Source: Anagrus nilaparvatae | Lineage: Eukaryota; Arthropoda; Insecta; Hymenoptera; Mymaridae | Direction of reading: 5' to 3' | DNA length: 64,000 nt | Assembly: GCA_022575985.1 (NCBI GenBank) | Contig: JAKSXM010000014.1 | Location: 9,486,001 to 9,550,000, forward strand | Shown: positions 24,003 through 35,310 of the stretch, piece by piece | How positions within the stretch are numbered: position 1 is the first letter of the stretch | Layout of the letters: every line of letters starts with the position of its first letter | Made by a program: the position numbers and the translations under genes | The notes under the pieces: model-generated | The model's input: the letters and a program-made list of their open reading frames with translations, nothing else | Told to the model about the DNA's origin: nothing | Database searches by the model: none

Positions 24003-24116
24003 GAGCGGGTAAGCGGATGACGTGGCCCTGACCATCACCAGCAGGGACAAGCAAGTGATCCAGGAGAGTTTGAATCTAGTCATGAGACAGATCAAGCTCT
24101 GGATGGGCCAGCACGG
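24003..24116 (+). pseudogene. LINE RT catalytic-box fragment
   Basis: The plus strand reads A-D-D-V-A-L-T-I-T-S-R-D and VIQESLNLVMRQIKLWM, the RT stretch following the catalytic aspartates in LINE B. It ends abruptly where the Pao right arm begins. The 200 bases before it (23806-24000) have an open frame I do not recognise. Confidence 0.75.
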
Positions 24117-24667
24117 GCATTTCGTACTATGTTATATAATCTCAAATAATGTATATTTTATTAAGTTACAAATAATGTACATATTTAATTATTTTAATTA
24201 TATGGTATGATATATTTTTTAAAAATTCAATAAATAAAAGATTTTTTAGTTTGATAAGGCGTGTGGTAAACACGCGAAACGTAATATGTAAAAAAATTTG
24301 TATCTTTTTTTTATTTATTTGCCCTCTTTGTCGAGAAATTCTAATTAATATTTACTATATAAATAATGCGCGAAAAAGTCAAGTATATTAATCTTGATCA
24401 GATCCATTTTTTTTTTTTTGAAATTTCTAAAGCGTTCAGTCAATAGATGGGATTATATACTAGTTTATCATGGTGTTTAATTATTAAATAACGATTCTGA
24501 GATGCATTTCGAAGAATTTGTAAATAATATTAATGTTAGATCAAATACAATTGATCCTGTTCCTACTACATCTAGCATCCCCTCAGAGCAAGTCGGCAAC
24601 GAAATAATTGTTAAGCGAGATTGAGCCAGCTAAATTAAACACTTTTATTCAGTTTATTTAAAATCTT
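24117..24667 (+). repeat. Right inverted arm of Pao-related sequence
   Basis: It mirrors 19213-19772 and 20278-20345. Shared landmarks are gccctctttgtcgagaaatt and tagtttatcatggtgtttaa. It is uninterrupted where the left arm carries the SINE. Confidence 0.8.
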
Positions 24668-25376
24668 CCCCAATAGCATTATGGCATAAATATGCTTACA
24701 ATATTATATCAATTTATGTTGAGGCAAACAGCAAATTTACATCAAAGTGCGTCCTCATATGACGTAAATTTGACATCAAGTAGGTTAGATGTTTTCAAAT
24801 TAAATACAATTTTACAAAAACATAAGATTTTATTATGGAATAAAGTTCTTGATGGAATATTGTATTCATATTTTTGATATGTTTTTTTTAAATGCAATTT
24901 TAATTTTAAGTAAATATGATATAATTTTTGTGTTTTGTAAATAATAATTTAAAAAAAGGACCTAAAAATATATTCAATTTACAATAAAATTTTAAAGAAT
25001 TAATAAGTACATGTCTCCGCATTTTAAATTTTGGTGTTGCCGAACCTTATATTTATTTATATAGTAAATAATAATATCGATTAATATTTAATATATAATT
25101 TATATAATTAATAATAATATATTGACAATAAATTCAAAGCAAGGTGTATCCTCATGTGTTTAAAATTCTTACGTTCATTCAAACAATATAACAGCAATAT
25201 AATGTCAACATTCATTTCATTATTATTGATGCAATATTGACGTAATTAATTGTAAGGAAGTTGCTGTAAAATTGAGTAAATTATGTTTTGTTGCTGTTGG
25301 ATTGCAGAGAAATTGTTCTCAACAATTTTGGAGCAATCGATGCACCGGTATTGAAATTCAAGAAATGCTATTGGGG
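24668..25376. mobile_element. Non-autonomous TIR element, 709 bases
   Basis: The ends are perfect inverted repeats CCCCAATAGCATT and AATGCTATTGGGG. The inverted left arm near 19280 lacks the insertion. Flanks (aaaatctt and atattaga) give no clean target duplication. The largest ORF is 61 residues with no recognisable domain, so it is probably a MITE. Confidence 0.8.
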
Positions 25377-26010
25377 ATATTAGAAATAAGTGAGAATCAT
25401 CATTCTGGTTGAGGTCAAATTATTTTAGATGCTGGACATATGAAGGAGTCTCAGTTTTTTTATTTTATTAAATGTTATTTTTTGCCACATTTTATTAAAT
25501 GTTATATTTTGTCACGGTTTTGTTAAAAAACATAGCAGAATTCCTGTAAATCCTAAATTTTGCTCTGTTTCCAATGGCTTTGCTGAAGATTACAACAAGT
25601 TGTCATTAAACAGTATTTTATATTCTGGCGTAAATTTGTTGTCAGGTTTATCAGAGCTGTTGACAAGCTGGAGAAAATATGAGTTTGTATTCGTTTCTGA
25701 TATGGAGCAAATGTTTAGATAAATCCTTCTCCAGCCTGACGATCAAAGATTCCAACAAATACTATGGCGTTATAGTTTAGATGATGTTACTAAAGCATAT
25801 TCTCTTCAATATGTTATCTATGGTATGGTAGTCAGTCTATTTTTGACAATTAGGGTCTGGAGACAGCTCGCGATTGATGAAGGCTCAAAATATCCTCTGG
25901 CTGTGCAAGTATTGAAGGAGGAAACTTACATAGATGATACACTTTCTGAAGGACACTCGTTATCAGAAGCCTTAAATTAACAAAAAGACTTTATAGGTAT
26001 CATAGGTGGT
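25377..26010 (+). pseudogene. BEL/Pao reverse transcriptase remnant
   Basis: The plus strand reads F-V-F-V-S-D-M-E-Q-M-F-R, then PDDQRFQQILWRYS, LQYVIYGMVVSLFLTIR and the catalytic box Y-I-D-D with DTLSEGHSLSEAL. These follow the order of BEL/Pao RT blocks. A stop lies after the first block (near 25720) and another near 25978. The first half duplicates, in inverted orientation, 15367-15582. Confidence 0.82.
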
Positions 26011-26299
26011 ATAAACTTATATAAATGGTTCATAAATGACAAAAAATTACTAAATTTCCCTCGTTCAATAATCGCAGAGTCAGTGGACTCATTTTTCGTA
26101 GCATAATAAAACAAAAAGTAGTATCATCAATAGCGAAATTATAGCCCCTATAATCATAACTGCTAAAGCGTTCATTTAAAAGCTTTGGCTTGCAAAACTC
26201 GACTGAAAGGATTTATGAACCAAGTTTTGTTGAACAAAAAATACCTACAAAAAAAAGGTATAATATAAGTTATTGTTATAATATAATTTATTGTTTTAA

Positions 26300-26475
26300 T
26301 ATAAGTTAATTCAGCAAATGATACAGAACTGGTGGAAACGCTGGTCCAGTGATTATTTACTCTCCTTACAAGCGAGACAAAAGGGGAAATTGGCACAAAG
26401 AAAAATTGTTGTCAATGATATATGTGACATTGTGTTGATAACCGATGAGACAGTGCCCGCGAAGTGGCCGTAAAG
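26300..26475 (+). pseudogene. BEL/Pao pol C-terminal (DUF5641-like) fragment
   Basis: The plus strand frame includes N-W-W-K-R-W-S-S-D-Y-L-L-S-L-Q and IVVNDICDIVLITDETVPAK, the pattern of the domain that follows the integrase in BEL/Pao pol. RNase H and the integrase core are missing between this and the RT remnant, so an internal deletion has occurred. Confidence 0.75.
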
Positions 26476-26489
26476 AAAGATAATAAATG

Positions 26490-26685
26490 GATGAGGCTAA
26501 AAAATGCATGCCCTAAATCACAGTTTACCATCTTCAGCTTCGCCTCGGAGTGTAATTTACGTGCACTTTGGGCCATTCTTTATTTTTTTCGCCATGTGCT
26601 ATCATTTAATATTTTATAATTTAATTTTTTTAAATATTGGACTTAAATAAAGTTTATAAAAAAAAAAAAAAAAAAAAAAAATTAT
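26490..26685 (+). pseudogene. Solitary LINE 3' end with poly-A
   Basis: The segment with cagtttaccatcttcagctt and tttgggccattctttattt matches the 3' region of the CR1/Jockey-like LINE at 31440-31515. It ends in an uninterrupted A run at 26659-26680, as expected for a 5'-truncated LINE insertion. Confidence 0.7.
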
Positions 26686-26689
26686 GTGA

Positions 26690-27790
26690 AAAAAAAGCTA
26701 TAAAAATTTAATACCAAAATCTTTATTTATTTCAAATTAATACCTTCTTTGAGAAATATAAATCCTACCGATCCATTCAAATAATTTTGATTTTCGTTGG
26801 CCATTTCATGAATTAGGAAAGAATTTTTTTCTAGTTCATAAACAGTGCAATTTCACTAACAAGGTAAAATTATTACTACTATATGTATTTGAAAATTTGT
26901 TTGTGTGTGTGTGTGTGTGTGAGTGAGTCTGTGTGAATAAAACCCGTGTTAAATGAAAAAAAAAGAATTGCGAGTGATATAAACTATGATTTTAAGATTC
27001 AGCTACCGTACTTTTGAAGATATTTAATTTTTACTATATTTAGGGAAACTAAACTTTTATAGAAATTTAGTTAAAAACTGCAATATCAAATAAGTATGAA
27101 AAAAGTTTACTATAAAAATTGGTTTTTTTTTATTTGGCACTAATTGTTACGTAGTCAGTTAAATTATTATTAAAAACGGGTGTTCCTTTAAAATTAATAA
27201 CATTTTTCTGGAAACATTTAAAAAATAAACCTGGGAAATAATTTTAGAAGAGTACTAAATAAACTTTTAATTTAATTTAGCAGTTAATTTATTAGTATAA
27301 ATAAGTTGCTTTAAAAGTAAACATGTAATTAATAATTATGCTATGTTAATTCATTAATTGTGATTAACTTGAAAATGAAAATGTAATTTCTGAAACTCCT
27401 CGTTTATAATAAATGTTTAAAATTTTAAATAAAAGGATAATAAATTATAAATTTTATTTTTTAATTATCATTGTGTAATTATTGAATTATTGAATTAGGA
27501 TAACTAGATTCTTTAGTATTCAGGTAATAAAAACATGCATGAAAACATGATTGGGGTATTATAAATTTATTTTTTCACAAAATATTTCATCAAGATTATC
27601 TTAAACAAATAACTATGAAAGGCCTTCTAAAACACTAGATTTTGTAGAAAAAGCCAGCTTACTGACAAAATCTTTTTATATTAACAAATTTGATGAAAGT
27701 TTTGAAAACCAGCTTATATATTACTTATAAGTTCCATCCTTGAAATTATGAAACATAGAAATTGACAAATAATAACGAATGGACTTGTAA
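26690..27790. other. AT-rich intronic sequence with (GT)n microsatellite
   Basis: No gene is recognised. A GT dinucleotide repeat of about 11 units lies at 26899-26921, followed by degenerate GTGA/GTCTGT. Confidence 0.55.
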
Positions 27791-27794
27791 CCAC

Positions 27795-28092
27795 ATCAAA
27801 ATTAACTTGTTTAAAAGTAGTTTTCCTAAACGCAACCTCATTAACAAAAAATCACTGGGATTTCAGTCACTATCTTACTAATAACAACTCCTATCATCTA
27901 TTTAGCATTGCTGAGACTAAATTTTGTCCGAAATTAATGATAGTTCTATAAGTGTACCAGGTTACAGTGTAAAAAGGCAAGACTGAAACACTCGTGGTGG
28001 TGGCATTTTCGTATACATCAAAGAGAATCTGAAGGCAAAAATACTCTGCTCTTCAAAAACTCAGCAAACCGGTAAGCCTCTTAAGTTCGAAT
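27795..28092 (+). pseudogene. CR1/Jockey-like LINE endonuclease N-terminus (LINE C)
   Basis: The plus strand reads V-V-F-L-N-A-T-S-L, then FSIAETKF and, after a frame change, RGGGIFVYIKENL, the start of an APE-type endonuclease. It is split by the Penelope-like element at a duplicated 14-base target and resumes at 30817. Confidence 0.75.
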
Positions 28093-28736
28093 ATCTTTAT
28101 TGCTTTAAATAAATAAAATGAGACGATGTCTTCCAGCAAAAATATTTTTATTTATAAAAATATATATAATATTTGTCAATATTTCGGAGTTATTTCACTC
28201 CATCATCAGGACTAAAAAATAAAATGTACATTATTACTAATATAACAAAAAATATTTACAAAAAATTTTTACCATATAGTCTTAAAAATTAGATGTTTTT
28301 ATACATAATAAATAAATACTTGTATGCACATTGATGAGTATGCACTGACTATTTTGTTTACATTTTTATGTACATTAGGATGTATAGGTTTTATACATGT
28401 GTAAGATATATTCTTACAAGTCAATATTAATCAATAATACTCAATACTGTAGACATCTATGATTAATTCTAAATACTAATTATCACATATAACAAATTAT
28501 TGCAGAACACTAACTTATCATGATATGTTATTACTTTCTAATAAATAGATAAGTTTACAATAAGCTGGATGTACTTTGTTAGACTCTTCTTGTTTATTTA
28601 ACCCATTTTTTTGCCTTTTTATATGAAATGATTCTGAAAAGATTCTTTTGTGATAATGCTGTTCAGTATCTAAAACTTTAACACCTTTCATAAAAGCAGC
28701 ACAACTGTTGCTTCTCATAAAAACTCTTATTACAGT

Positions 28737-29630
28737 AAAGTTGAAGAACTGTTAAGTGATGCATTAACATACAAGGTTGTTAAGCGTAATCCGATTGATA
28801 AATTAAGAAAATTAAACTCTAATTTTTTAAAAAAATGGAATGAAAAGAAATTCCTTGATAAAGTTTATCATAATAACTACTTATCCCAAAATGATAAAAT
28901 ATTAGCAAGATTTTATGGTCTTATAAAGTTACATAAAGAGGGATTTCCTGTGAGACCTGTAGTTCCCATTATTGGAACACCCACTTATTTTCTGGCTAAA
29001 TTTTTAAATAAGATCTTCACAGAAAGTTTTCAAAAGCCTAATTCATACATTACTAATAGTGAAATGTTAATTCATAAAATTAAAGATATTATCATTCCTG
29101 ATGATTACGTTATGATTTCTTTGGATGTTAAGGCATTATACACTAATTTTCCTCTAGATTTAATTAAAACTAGTATTAGAAAAAGATTTGCAGACCTAAA
29201 AAAAGTTATCCCTAAAAACATGCTACTTAGAGACATATTAAACGCTGTTGAGTTACTTTATAACAATACATATTTTTCATTCAATGGTAAATTTTATAAG
29301 CAAACTTTTGGAACCCCTATGGGGTCTCCTGTCTCTCCTATTTTAGCTGATATTGTCATGGCAGATTTGGAAGAAAAATGTTTAAAAAAATTAAATTATA
29401 GTCCTATTTTTTACTTTAGGTATGTTGATGACATCTTAACTTGTATACCTAAAGAAAAAATTGATTATACCTTAAAAATATTCAACTCATACAATAGTCA
29501 TTTAAAATTTACTCATGAACTTGAGAATAATAAATGTATAAACTTTCTTGAATTAACCTTGATTAACAACAATAGCAAATATTATATAACTGGTTTAGAA
29601 AAAACACTTCTTCAAATAGATTTTTAAACT
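28737..29630 (+). pseudogene. Penelope reverse transcriptase
   Basis: An open frame upstream of 28950 (KVEELLSDALTYKVVKRNP, ARFYGLIKLHKEGFPVRPVV) runs into RT blocks SLDVKALYTNFPL (first catalytic Asp), GTPMGSPVSPILADIVM and the catalytic box Y-V-D-D-I-L. It ends at a stop at 29625-29627, but the family's conserved R-K-x-T continues in another frame just upstream (near 29600) through FLNFNSCHTKAQKVAMVF, so one indel has truncated it. RT core residues are intact. This enzyme class primes at chromosomal nicks or telomere ends. Confidence in family is high; functionality is unlikely. Confidence 0.9.
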
Positions 29631-29779
29631 TTAATTCTTGCCATACTAAAGCTCAAAAAGTAGCCATGGTCTTTACATTAGTTGACAAAGTATATAAACT
29701 GTCTGATAAGAGTTTTATAAAGAAAATTTAATTAAAATCAAATCATTCTTACTAAGCAATGCTTATCCGCATAAATTCA

Positions 29780-30276
29780 TTGATTATTACATCAAAAAAA
29801 GACTTGATTCTTTGCATTATAAGGAAATGAACTGTAATGATACAGCTATTATAGAACTTAATAATATAAATAAGAATAAAATGAATTTATGTATTCCTCA
29901 AAGTAATAACAACTTATTTTATATAATTAAAAGAGCTTTTGGACCATATAATGTTAATGTAATACCTAAGCCTAATTACTTGTTAAATAACTTAATTATA
30001 AGAGGCAAAGATCAGCTAAATAAGTTCCAACAAACGCACAAAGTTTATCAAATAGAATGCAAAGATTGTGATGCCACTTATGTAGGTGAAACAAAAAGAG
30101 AATTAGGTATCAGAATCAGTGAACATTTTGATAACTGGAAACTAGATTCTGATAAACATAGTGTTGTTACTGAGCATAGAAAAATAGGCCATAGGTTTAA
30201 TTGGAAAGGTGTTAAAGTTTTAGATACTGAACAGCATTATCACAAAAGAATCTTTTCAGAATCATGTCATATATAA
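29780..30276 (+). CDS. Penelope GIY-YIG endonuclease domain
   Basis: The frame contains FGPYNVNVIPKPNYLLNNLI, the lead-in to the nuclease, then V-Y-Q-I-E-C-K-D-C-D-A-T-Y-V-G-E-T (GIY-YIG variant, with the Cys pair typical of animal Penelopes), R-E-L-G-I-R-I-S-E-H and a downstream H-S-V-V-T-E-H block. It nicks target DNA. It is separated from the RT frame by the indel near 29600 and a stop near 29730, so it is the C-terminal half of a formerly single ORF. Its last 25 codons also lie, inverted, in the left terminal repeat. Confidence 0.88.
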
Positions 30277-30816
30277 AGGCAAAAAAATGGGTTAAATAAA
30301 CAAGAAGAGTCTAACAAAGTACATCCAGCTTATTGTAAACTTATCTATTTATTAGAAAGTAATAACATATCATGATAAGTTAGTGTTCTGCAATAATTTG
30401 TTATATGTGATAATTAGTATTTAGAATTAATCATAGATGTCTACAGTATTGAGTATTATTGATTAATATTGACTTGTAAGAATATATCTTACACGTGTAT
30501 AAAACCTATACATCCTAATGTACATAAAAATGTAAACAAAATAGTCAGTGCATACTCATCAATGTGCATACAAGTATTTATTTATTATGTATAAAAACAT
30601 CTAATTTTTAAGACTATATGGTAAAAATTTTTTGTAAATATTTTTTGTTATATTAGTAATAATGTACATTTTATTTTTTAGTCCTGATGATGGAGTGAAA
30701 TAACTCCGAAATATTGACAAATATTATATATATTTTTATAAATAAAAATATTTTTGCTGGAAGACATCGTCTCATTTTATTTATTTATTCCAAATATGTC
30801 GAGCGTTAAAAATTCA

Positions 30817-31527
30817 ATCTTTATTGCTTTGTTTGGAAAGGTAACCCTACTCCAAGGCTAGTTGGCCTTGTTTATTATCCACCTAACGTCCCATCAGGTC
30901 TTAAAATAACTTCGTTCAACTGCTCGATTCTTACTGTTTCATCCGTAAAATTGTTATTGGTGACTGTAATTCCTATATGCTTATAAAATATGAACCTCTT
31001 GTATTGTCTTAAAACCATCAGACCTTGTTCTTTACAACTACTACGCAAAAGACTAGTGGAATCACTTGTAGTTCCTGACTTAGATTATTGTAATTTAATT
31101 CACTCTAACAGCTCTAACGAACTTATCACTTAGCTGCAAAGGTTTTCTAATTCTTGTATCTGATACATATTCGGAATAAGCAGGTATGAACATATTACCC
31201 CGTACAGGATACAACTGGGCTTGATGACTAATTCAGCATTTACTGAGTACCTTGCATCCTTAGTTATGTATAGACTGGTAAGAATAAAAGAACCCCCGTT
31301 CCTCTTACCTCTATTTAACTAACCTATTTTAAGCTAGTAACTAACCTAATTATCCCTTCTTACGTCTTGGGCTATACAGCAATCGTGCTCACACTAGTGC
31401 TAAAGTTTTATGCCCCTTATCCAAAAGAAGAGAATTCCTCAAATCGCAGTTTACCAACCTCGGCTTCACTTCGGATGGTAATTTACGTATGATTTGGGCC
31501 ATTTTTTACTATTATGGATACAGGCTC
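30817..31527 (+). pseudogene. LINE C continuation: endonuclease, RT C-terminus, 3' end
   Basis: Right of the Penelope the endonuclease frame resumes (PRLVGLVYYPPNVPSGL). After an internal deletion (the RT core is missing) come C-terminal RT residues: SLVVPDLDYCNLIHSNSS, FSNSCI then YIFGISRYEHITPYRIQLG and YLASLVMYRLVRIKEPP. The 3' part (31440-31515) matches the solitary 3' end at 26490-26585. The family resembles CR1/Jockey-type LINEs in having D-Y-C-N-L and R-Y-E-H-I-T-P-Y. Confidence 0.8.
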
Positions 31528-31531
31528 TTAA

Positions 31532-32310
31532 CCCATTAAGTCCGAAGACCTTTTTTACGTGTCGATTTGTAAACCGCTTCAAAAAATATATTAAATACTA
31601 GAAATTATAAATAAAATGATGGTCCCTTAAGTAAAAAGAGTTGCTTTTTAAGAATCTGAGGTCAGATTTTCGATTTAGACTTCTGGAAAGTCAGTACAGC
31701 GGGTCAAAGTTGGCCAAAATTATAAAAAAAAACGTTACGTAAAAGACCTGATTATTATGTTATAAAATGCTGTAATTTTACAAAAAACCGATACATTTCC
31801 ATTTATTTAATGTTTAGAACTTACATTTTCACCACAAGAAAAAAATTTAATTTTGGAAAGTGAAAATATAATTTTTCATTCGCATCCAGAGTTCATATAA
31901 AAGTATCTTATACTTACTCGTATATTATCTTTAATTTTAACATTATTAACTTTTTCCAACAAATTTTCCTCAAAATTTTACATCCACCATTTTGGAAATT
32001 TTTTCTCGCGTTGAAAATATAAGTTTTAAACATTAAATAAATAAAAATGTAGTGGTTTTTAATAAAATTACAGCGTTTTGTAACATAATAATTAGGGCTT
32101 TTACGAAACGTTTTTTTTATAATTTTGGCCAACTTTGACCCGCTGCACTGACTTTCCAGAAGTCTAAATCGAAAATCTGACCTCGGATTCTTAAAAAGCA
32201 ACTCTTTTTACTTAAGGGATTATCATTATATTTATAATTTTTAGTATTTAATATATTTTTTGAAGCGATTTACAAATCGACACGTAAAATAGGCCTTCGG
32301 ACTTAATGGG
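31532..32310. mobile_element. piggyBac-like foldback element
   Basis: The 779-base segment starts CCCATTAAGTCCGAAG and ends CTTCGGACTTAATGGG, and is flanked by TTAA on both sides (31528-31531, 32311-32314), the piggyBac target. The arms continue as an almost perfect hairpin of about 270 bases (for example ggtcaaagttggcc at 31705 and its mirror at 32130). No transposase is present; a 95-residue minus-strand ORF is incidental. Confidence 0.88.
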
Positions 32311-32314
32311 TTAA

Positions 32315-32663
32315 TATACTATTTCGTTAGATTTTCTATATAATTGTTTCATACCATTTCTTTTATATTCATTTACTATATTAATTAGCGATACAATATT
32401 TTCAGATATTTTGGAAACTATAAAAGAGCTTGTATATTTAGTAATCGATCGAGTTATAAAACGTTTTTATTTTCCGTTGGAGCCTTATAAAATTTCAACT
32501 TTTTGGTTCCAAAACTGAAAAACGAAGCGGTCAAAATTCCTTAGATTTGACAGGCTGATTCTTTAGATTTTCAGACATTTCGTATATTTTTATCAATCCG
32601 TAGTCAACGTCCTTAATTAGATAACACTGCGTAAACTGCAAGGTAGAACTTTACTATAGTTCA
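32315..32663. other. Non-coding, nothing recognised
   Basis: AT-rich sequence between two foldback elements; no ORF or repeat end was noticed. Confidence 0.4.
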
Positions 32664-32946
32664 CATGCTCCATGGATTTAGGTTGTGTAAACACAAACTG
32701 GTTATAAGTTTAATTTTATTTAATTAATTTCAAACATTTAAAACAATTAAATTATTATTATTCTAAGTCTCATTAATTCATGTTAATATTATTCTAACTT
32801 TTCTTTTTCTTTTCTTTTTCTTATTTCTTTCTCCCCCCTCTTAAATCGGATAAATTTGACCCTTTTTTTAAACCGGATAAATTTGACCACCACGACATTA
32901 ATTTTTAAGTTTTTCTGGTACCTTTTCTATAAGCGTAGTCCATGTT
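32664..32946. mobile_element. Palindrome-cored foldback element, copy 3
   Basis: A degraded copy: acatgctccatgg at the left, then ggttgtgtaaacacaaactgg shared with the other copies' flanks, attattctaagtctc as in copy 2, a ttaaatcggataaatttgac pair, and gtagtccatgtta at the right. Confidence 0.5.
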
Positions 32947-33092
32947 AGTAGTTAATTAGGCATCAATGACGCAAAAGTTTTGTTACTACCGTGGTTACTA
33001 AAACGCGTGCTAGGTATATTCTAAAGATTGGCATGAGTTGCATATATTTACGCTAATGTCTAAAGCATTTTACCTACACTGTTTACGATATT

Positions 33093-33212
33093 CTTTTTCT
33101 GCCTAAATAAATAACGAGTGAAAAAAATAAAATTCTGGCCGTCCTTGGTATTGCGTCCATACTTAAATCGTGACACTCGTTACACTCGTTATTTATCTAG
33201 GCAGGAAAAAAA
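33093..33212. repeat. Small hairpin MITE-like repeat
   Basis: About 26-base inverted ends: ttctgcctaaataaataacg with gagtg, and cactcgttatttatctaggc with agg. The centre is about 65 bases. No target duplication was resolved. Confidence 0.6.
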
Positions 33213-33410
33213 TTTTTACAGAGTTTTTACAGATAAAAAACATATGTTTGCAATACCTTGTGTATTTTCTATTTCTTTACATAAATATGATATTTAATGA
33301 AAGATTTCGAAAAATTACAATAAAATGAACGCAAAAAAATTTGTTGCTTAATTATTACATATGGGCGATTATTTCTCAAGCCACTCCCCTCTGTCCAAAA
33401 ATAATAACAA

Positions 33411-33985
33411 CTTGAAAAGATTTTGGTTTTCTAAAATTAACTGGAAAAGGGTTTTTTTTTTATTTTCATTGGCCTTTTCAACTCTGTAAATCAACTGTGT
33501 CCATTTTAGGCATTAACCATTAGGTGGCATGTCCAAATTTTAAAATAAGAAAAATTGAAATAAAAGTAGATAAACAGTAAGTTTAAATTTTTTCTTAACA
33601 GTTGTTATTTAATAAAATAAAAAAAATGAGACCATTGGCGTAGTAAGCAGTTGATTCCTTAAAATATTTTGTAGGTTCTATGTAGTGTTTAAAAACGTCA
33701 ACTTTGGCTGTTGATATCCCTGAACCTACATATCGATAATAAAAAAGTTTCAGTGAAAAATGGTGATTTAACACATATTAAGTGCGCTGAATGACAGGGG
33801 ATTTGATCGAGTAGCTTCGGATTTAGCAATTTTTGGTCATTAATTCTCTTTAAAAAATGGCTCAAGATTTGTCTCAGAATCGCCCTTTAAAACAGAAAAT
33901 TTACAGAATTGGAAAGGCCAATAAGAATAAAAAACTATACCCTTTTCCAGGCAATTTGAGAAAACCAAAATCTTTTAAACTGCTA
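33411..33985. repeat. Hairpin with 90-base arms
   Basis: The left arm (ttgaaaagattttggttttc, cattggccttttcaactctg) mirrors the right arm (cagaattggaaaggccaata, gaaaaccaaaatcttttaaa). The loop of about 380 bases has no ORF. A foldback element is likely. Confidence 0.7.
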
Positions 33986-34078
33986 CAAAAAGCTTTCGTC
34001 AATTATTTTTAAGATTTTTAAAAAAACAGTCAGGATTAAGTTTTTTTTGGCCCAAACTACAAACTTGCTAAAATCACA

Positions 34079-35300
34079 TTACTTTAGAATAATTAATTGA
34101 CTTTGTAAAATAAGAGTGTAATATTTTGTACTAAAATTGAATTTTGAACTAGAATCGGGAATGTTGGATATGGCTTCTGAATTATCAGAGGCTGCTCTAT
34201 TAACGGGTCTATGCCCTGTAATTCTTATTGGGACAGTTTCTGGATGCTCTGCACCCTGGTGCATTCTTTCAACAAGAATGCCGCAGAATGCTACCCTTAT
34301 GAATCCTCCAGGAATCAGCAATCAAAGGTGACCCGAACGGGTCTCCCAATTCAAGTGCTACTCAAGCCACTTACGGGTCCTGCTTTAGCAGTGGTCCTAA
34401 GTATCAGCTCTTAGTATGGAGATTTCCTGTCTAGAGCACAGCGGCATACACGCTAAGCGTTAGCTGCGGGTCCGCCATATCATTTAATTGATGGTTATGA
34501 CCATAGTGTAAAGGTGCGGCTGAAGGACTCAGAGATGCTGGATGAAGCTTTCTAAGAACATCTGTGCCACCCTTATAAACAGGGTTTGTGCCATCGTTTC
34601 TAAATAAGGTACTTCGTACCATCGTGCACTTTTAACGGAGAGCAACAGAAAGCTGTCTAAAAGTACTTTCGAGAAATTTGGCTGGGGGAGTCTGCTTTGG
34701 GGGGGACTTAAAGAGGATCCCTGGATCTTTTGGCGGTAATCCCTAATTGGATTCCTTCCCTGTCTCTTGAAGGGCATTTGCGATATCGCGAGATGGTAGC
34801 AATCACGGAGGCGAGAGTCCGTCCAAACTGTTATACTACGGTCGAAACCCTGTTATATGGCAAGTGCAGGTAGGGCAAAATATCGTAAAATGTTATCAGT
34901 CATAGTGGTGGAATCCATCGAACTGCAAGACCGAAATTGGACATCACTGTAGGAATGTCTGGAACCATGGTGACGGCTGACCCGGTCTGCCCAGCCTATC
35001 GACAACGTGAAGCAAGCATATTCTGTAGAAGGGGGGTATCCACAAGGTTGGATGCCCCCTCATGAGGGGGTAATCTCATGCCTAGTGCAGGACTTCAGGG
35101 CACATGGGGCCCCCTGATTTATGTGGTAAATGTTCTGTCCTCCCCCTTCTCTCATATAAGGCGGCTCTGTTTGGGGGTGACGACCCTTTCGACTTTCGTG
35201 TGGGATCCAAAATTGATAATCCTAAAAAACAAACCACTACTAACAAAAACCCTGATGGGAATCCTAAAAAACAACCACTGATTCAGTAAATACTCCTTCT
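34079..35300 (+). other. R1-like LINE 5' region
   Basis: Higher GC than its surroundings, many short overlapping ORFs on both strands, and direct continuity into the ORF1 remnant at 35311. A segment (agaatcctcaggaac-like) resembles 20930-20960. It is most likely a LINE 5' UTR; no protein is recognised. Confidence 0.45.
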
Positions 35301-35310
35301 ATTAAACCAT

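Larger units (their letters stand above)
28107..30816 (+). mobile_element. Penelope-like element, nearly complete
   Basis: The 2.7-kb insertion is flanked by the 14-base duplication ATCTTTATTGCTTT (28093-28106 and 30817-30830). It encodes an RT and a GIY-YIG nuclease, the Penelope hallmark. The ends are inverted copies: 28107-28735 mirrors 30205-30790, and this repeat includes the C-terminal coding region of the nuclease. A 26-base non-repeated tail (30791-30816) follows the right repeat. The insertion splits the endonuclease codons of LINE C. Confidence 0.92.
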
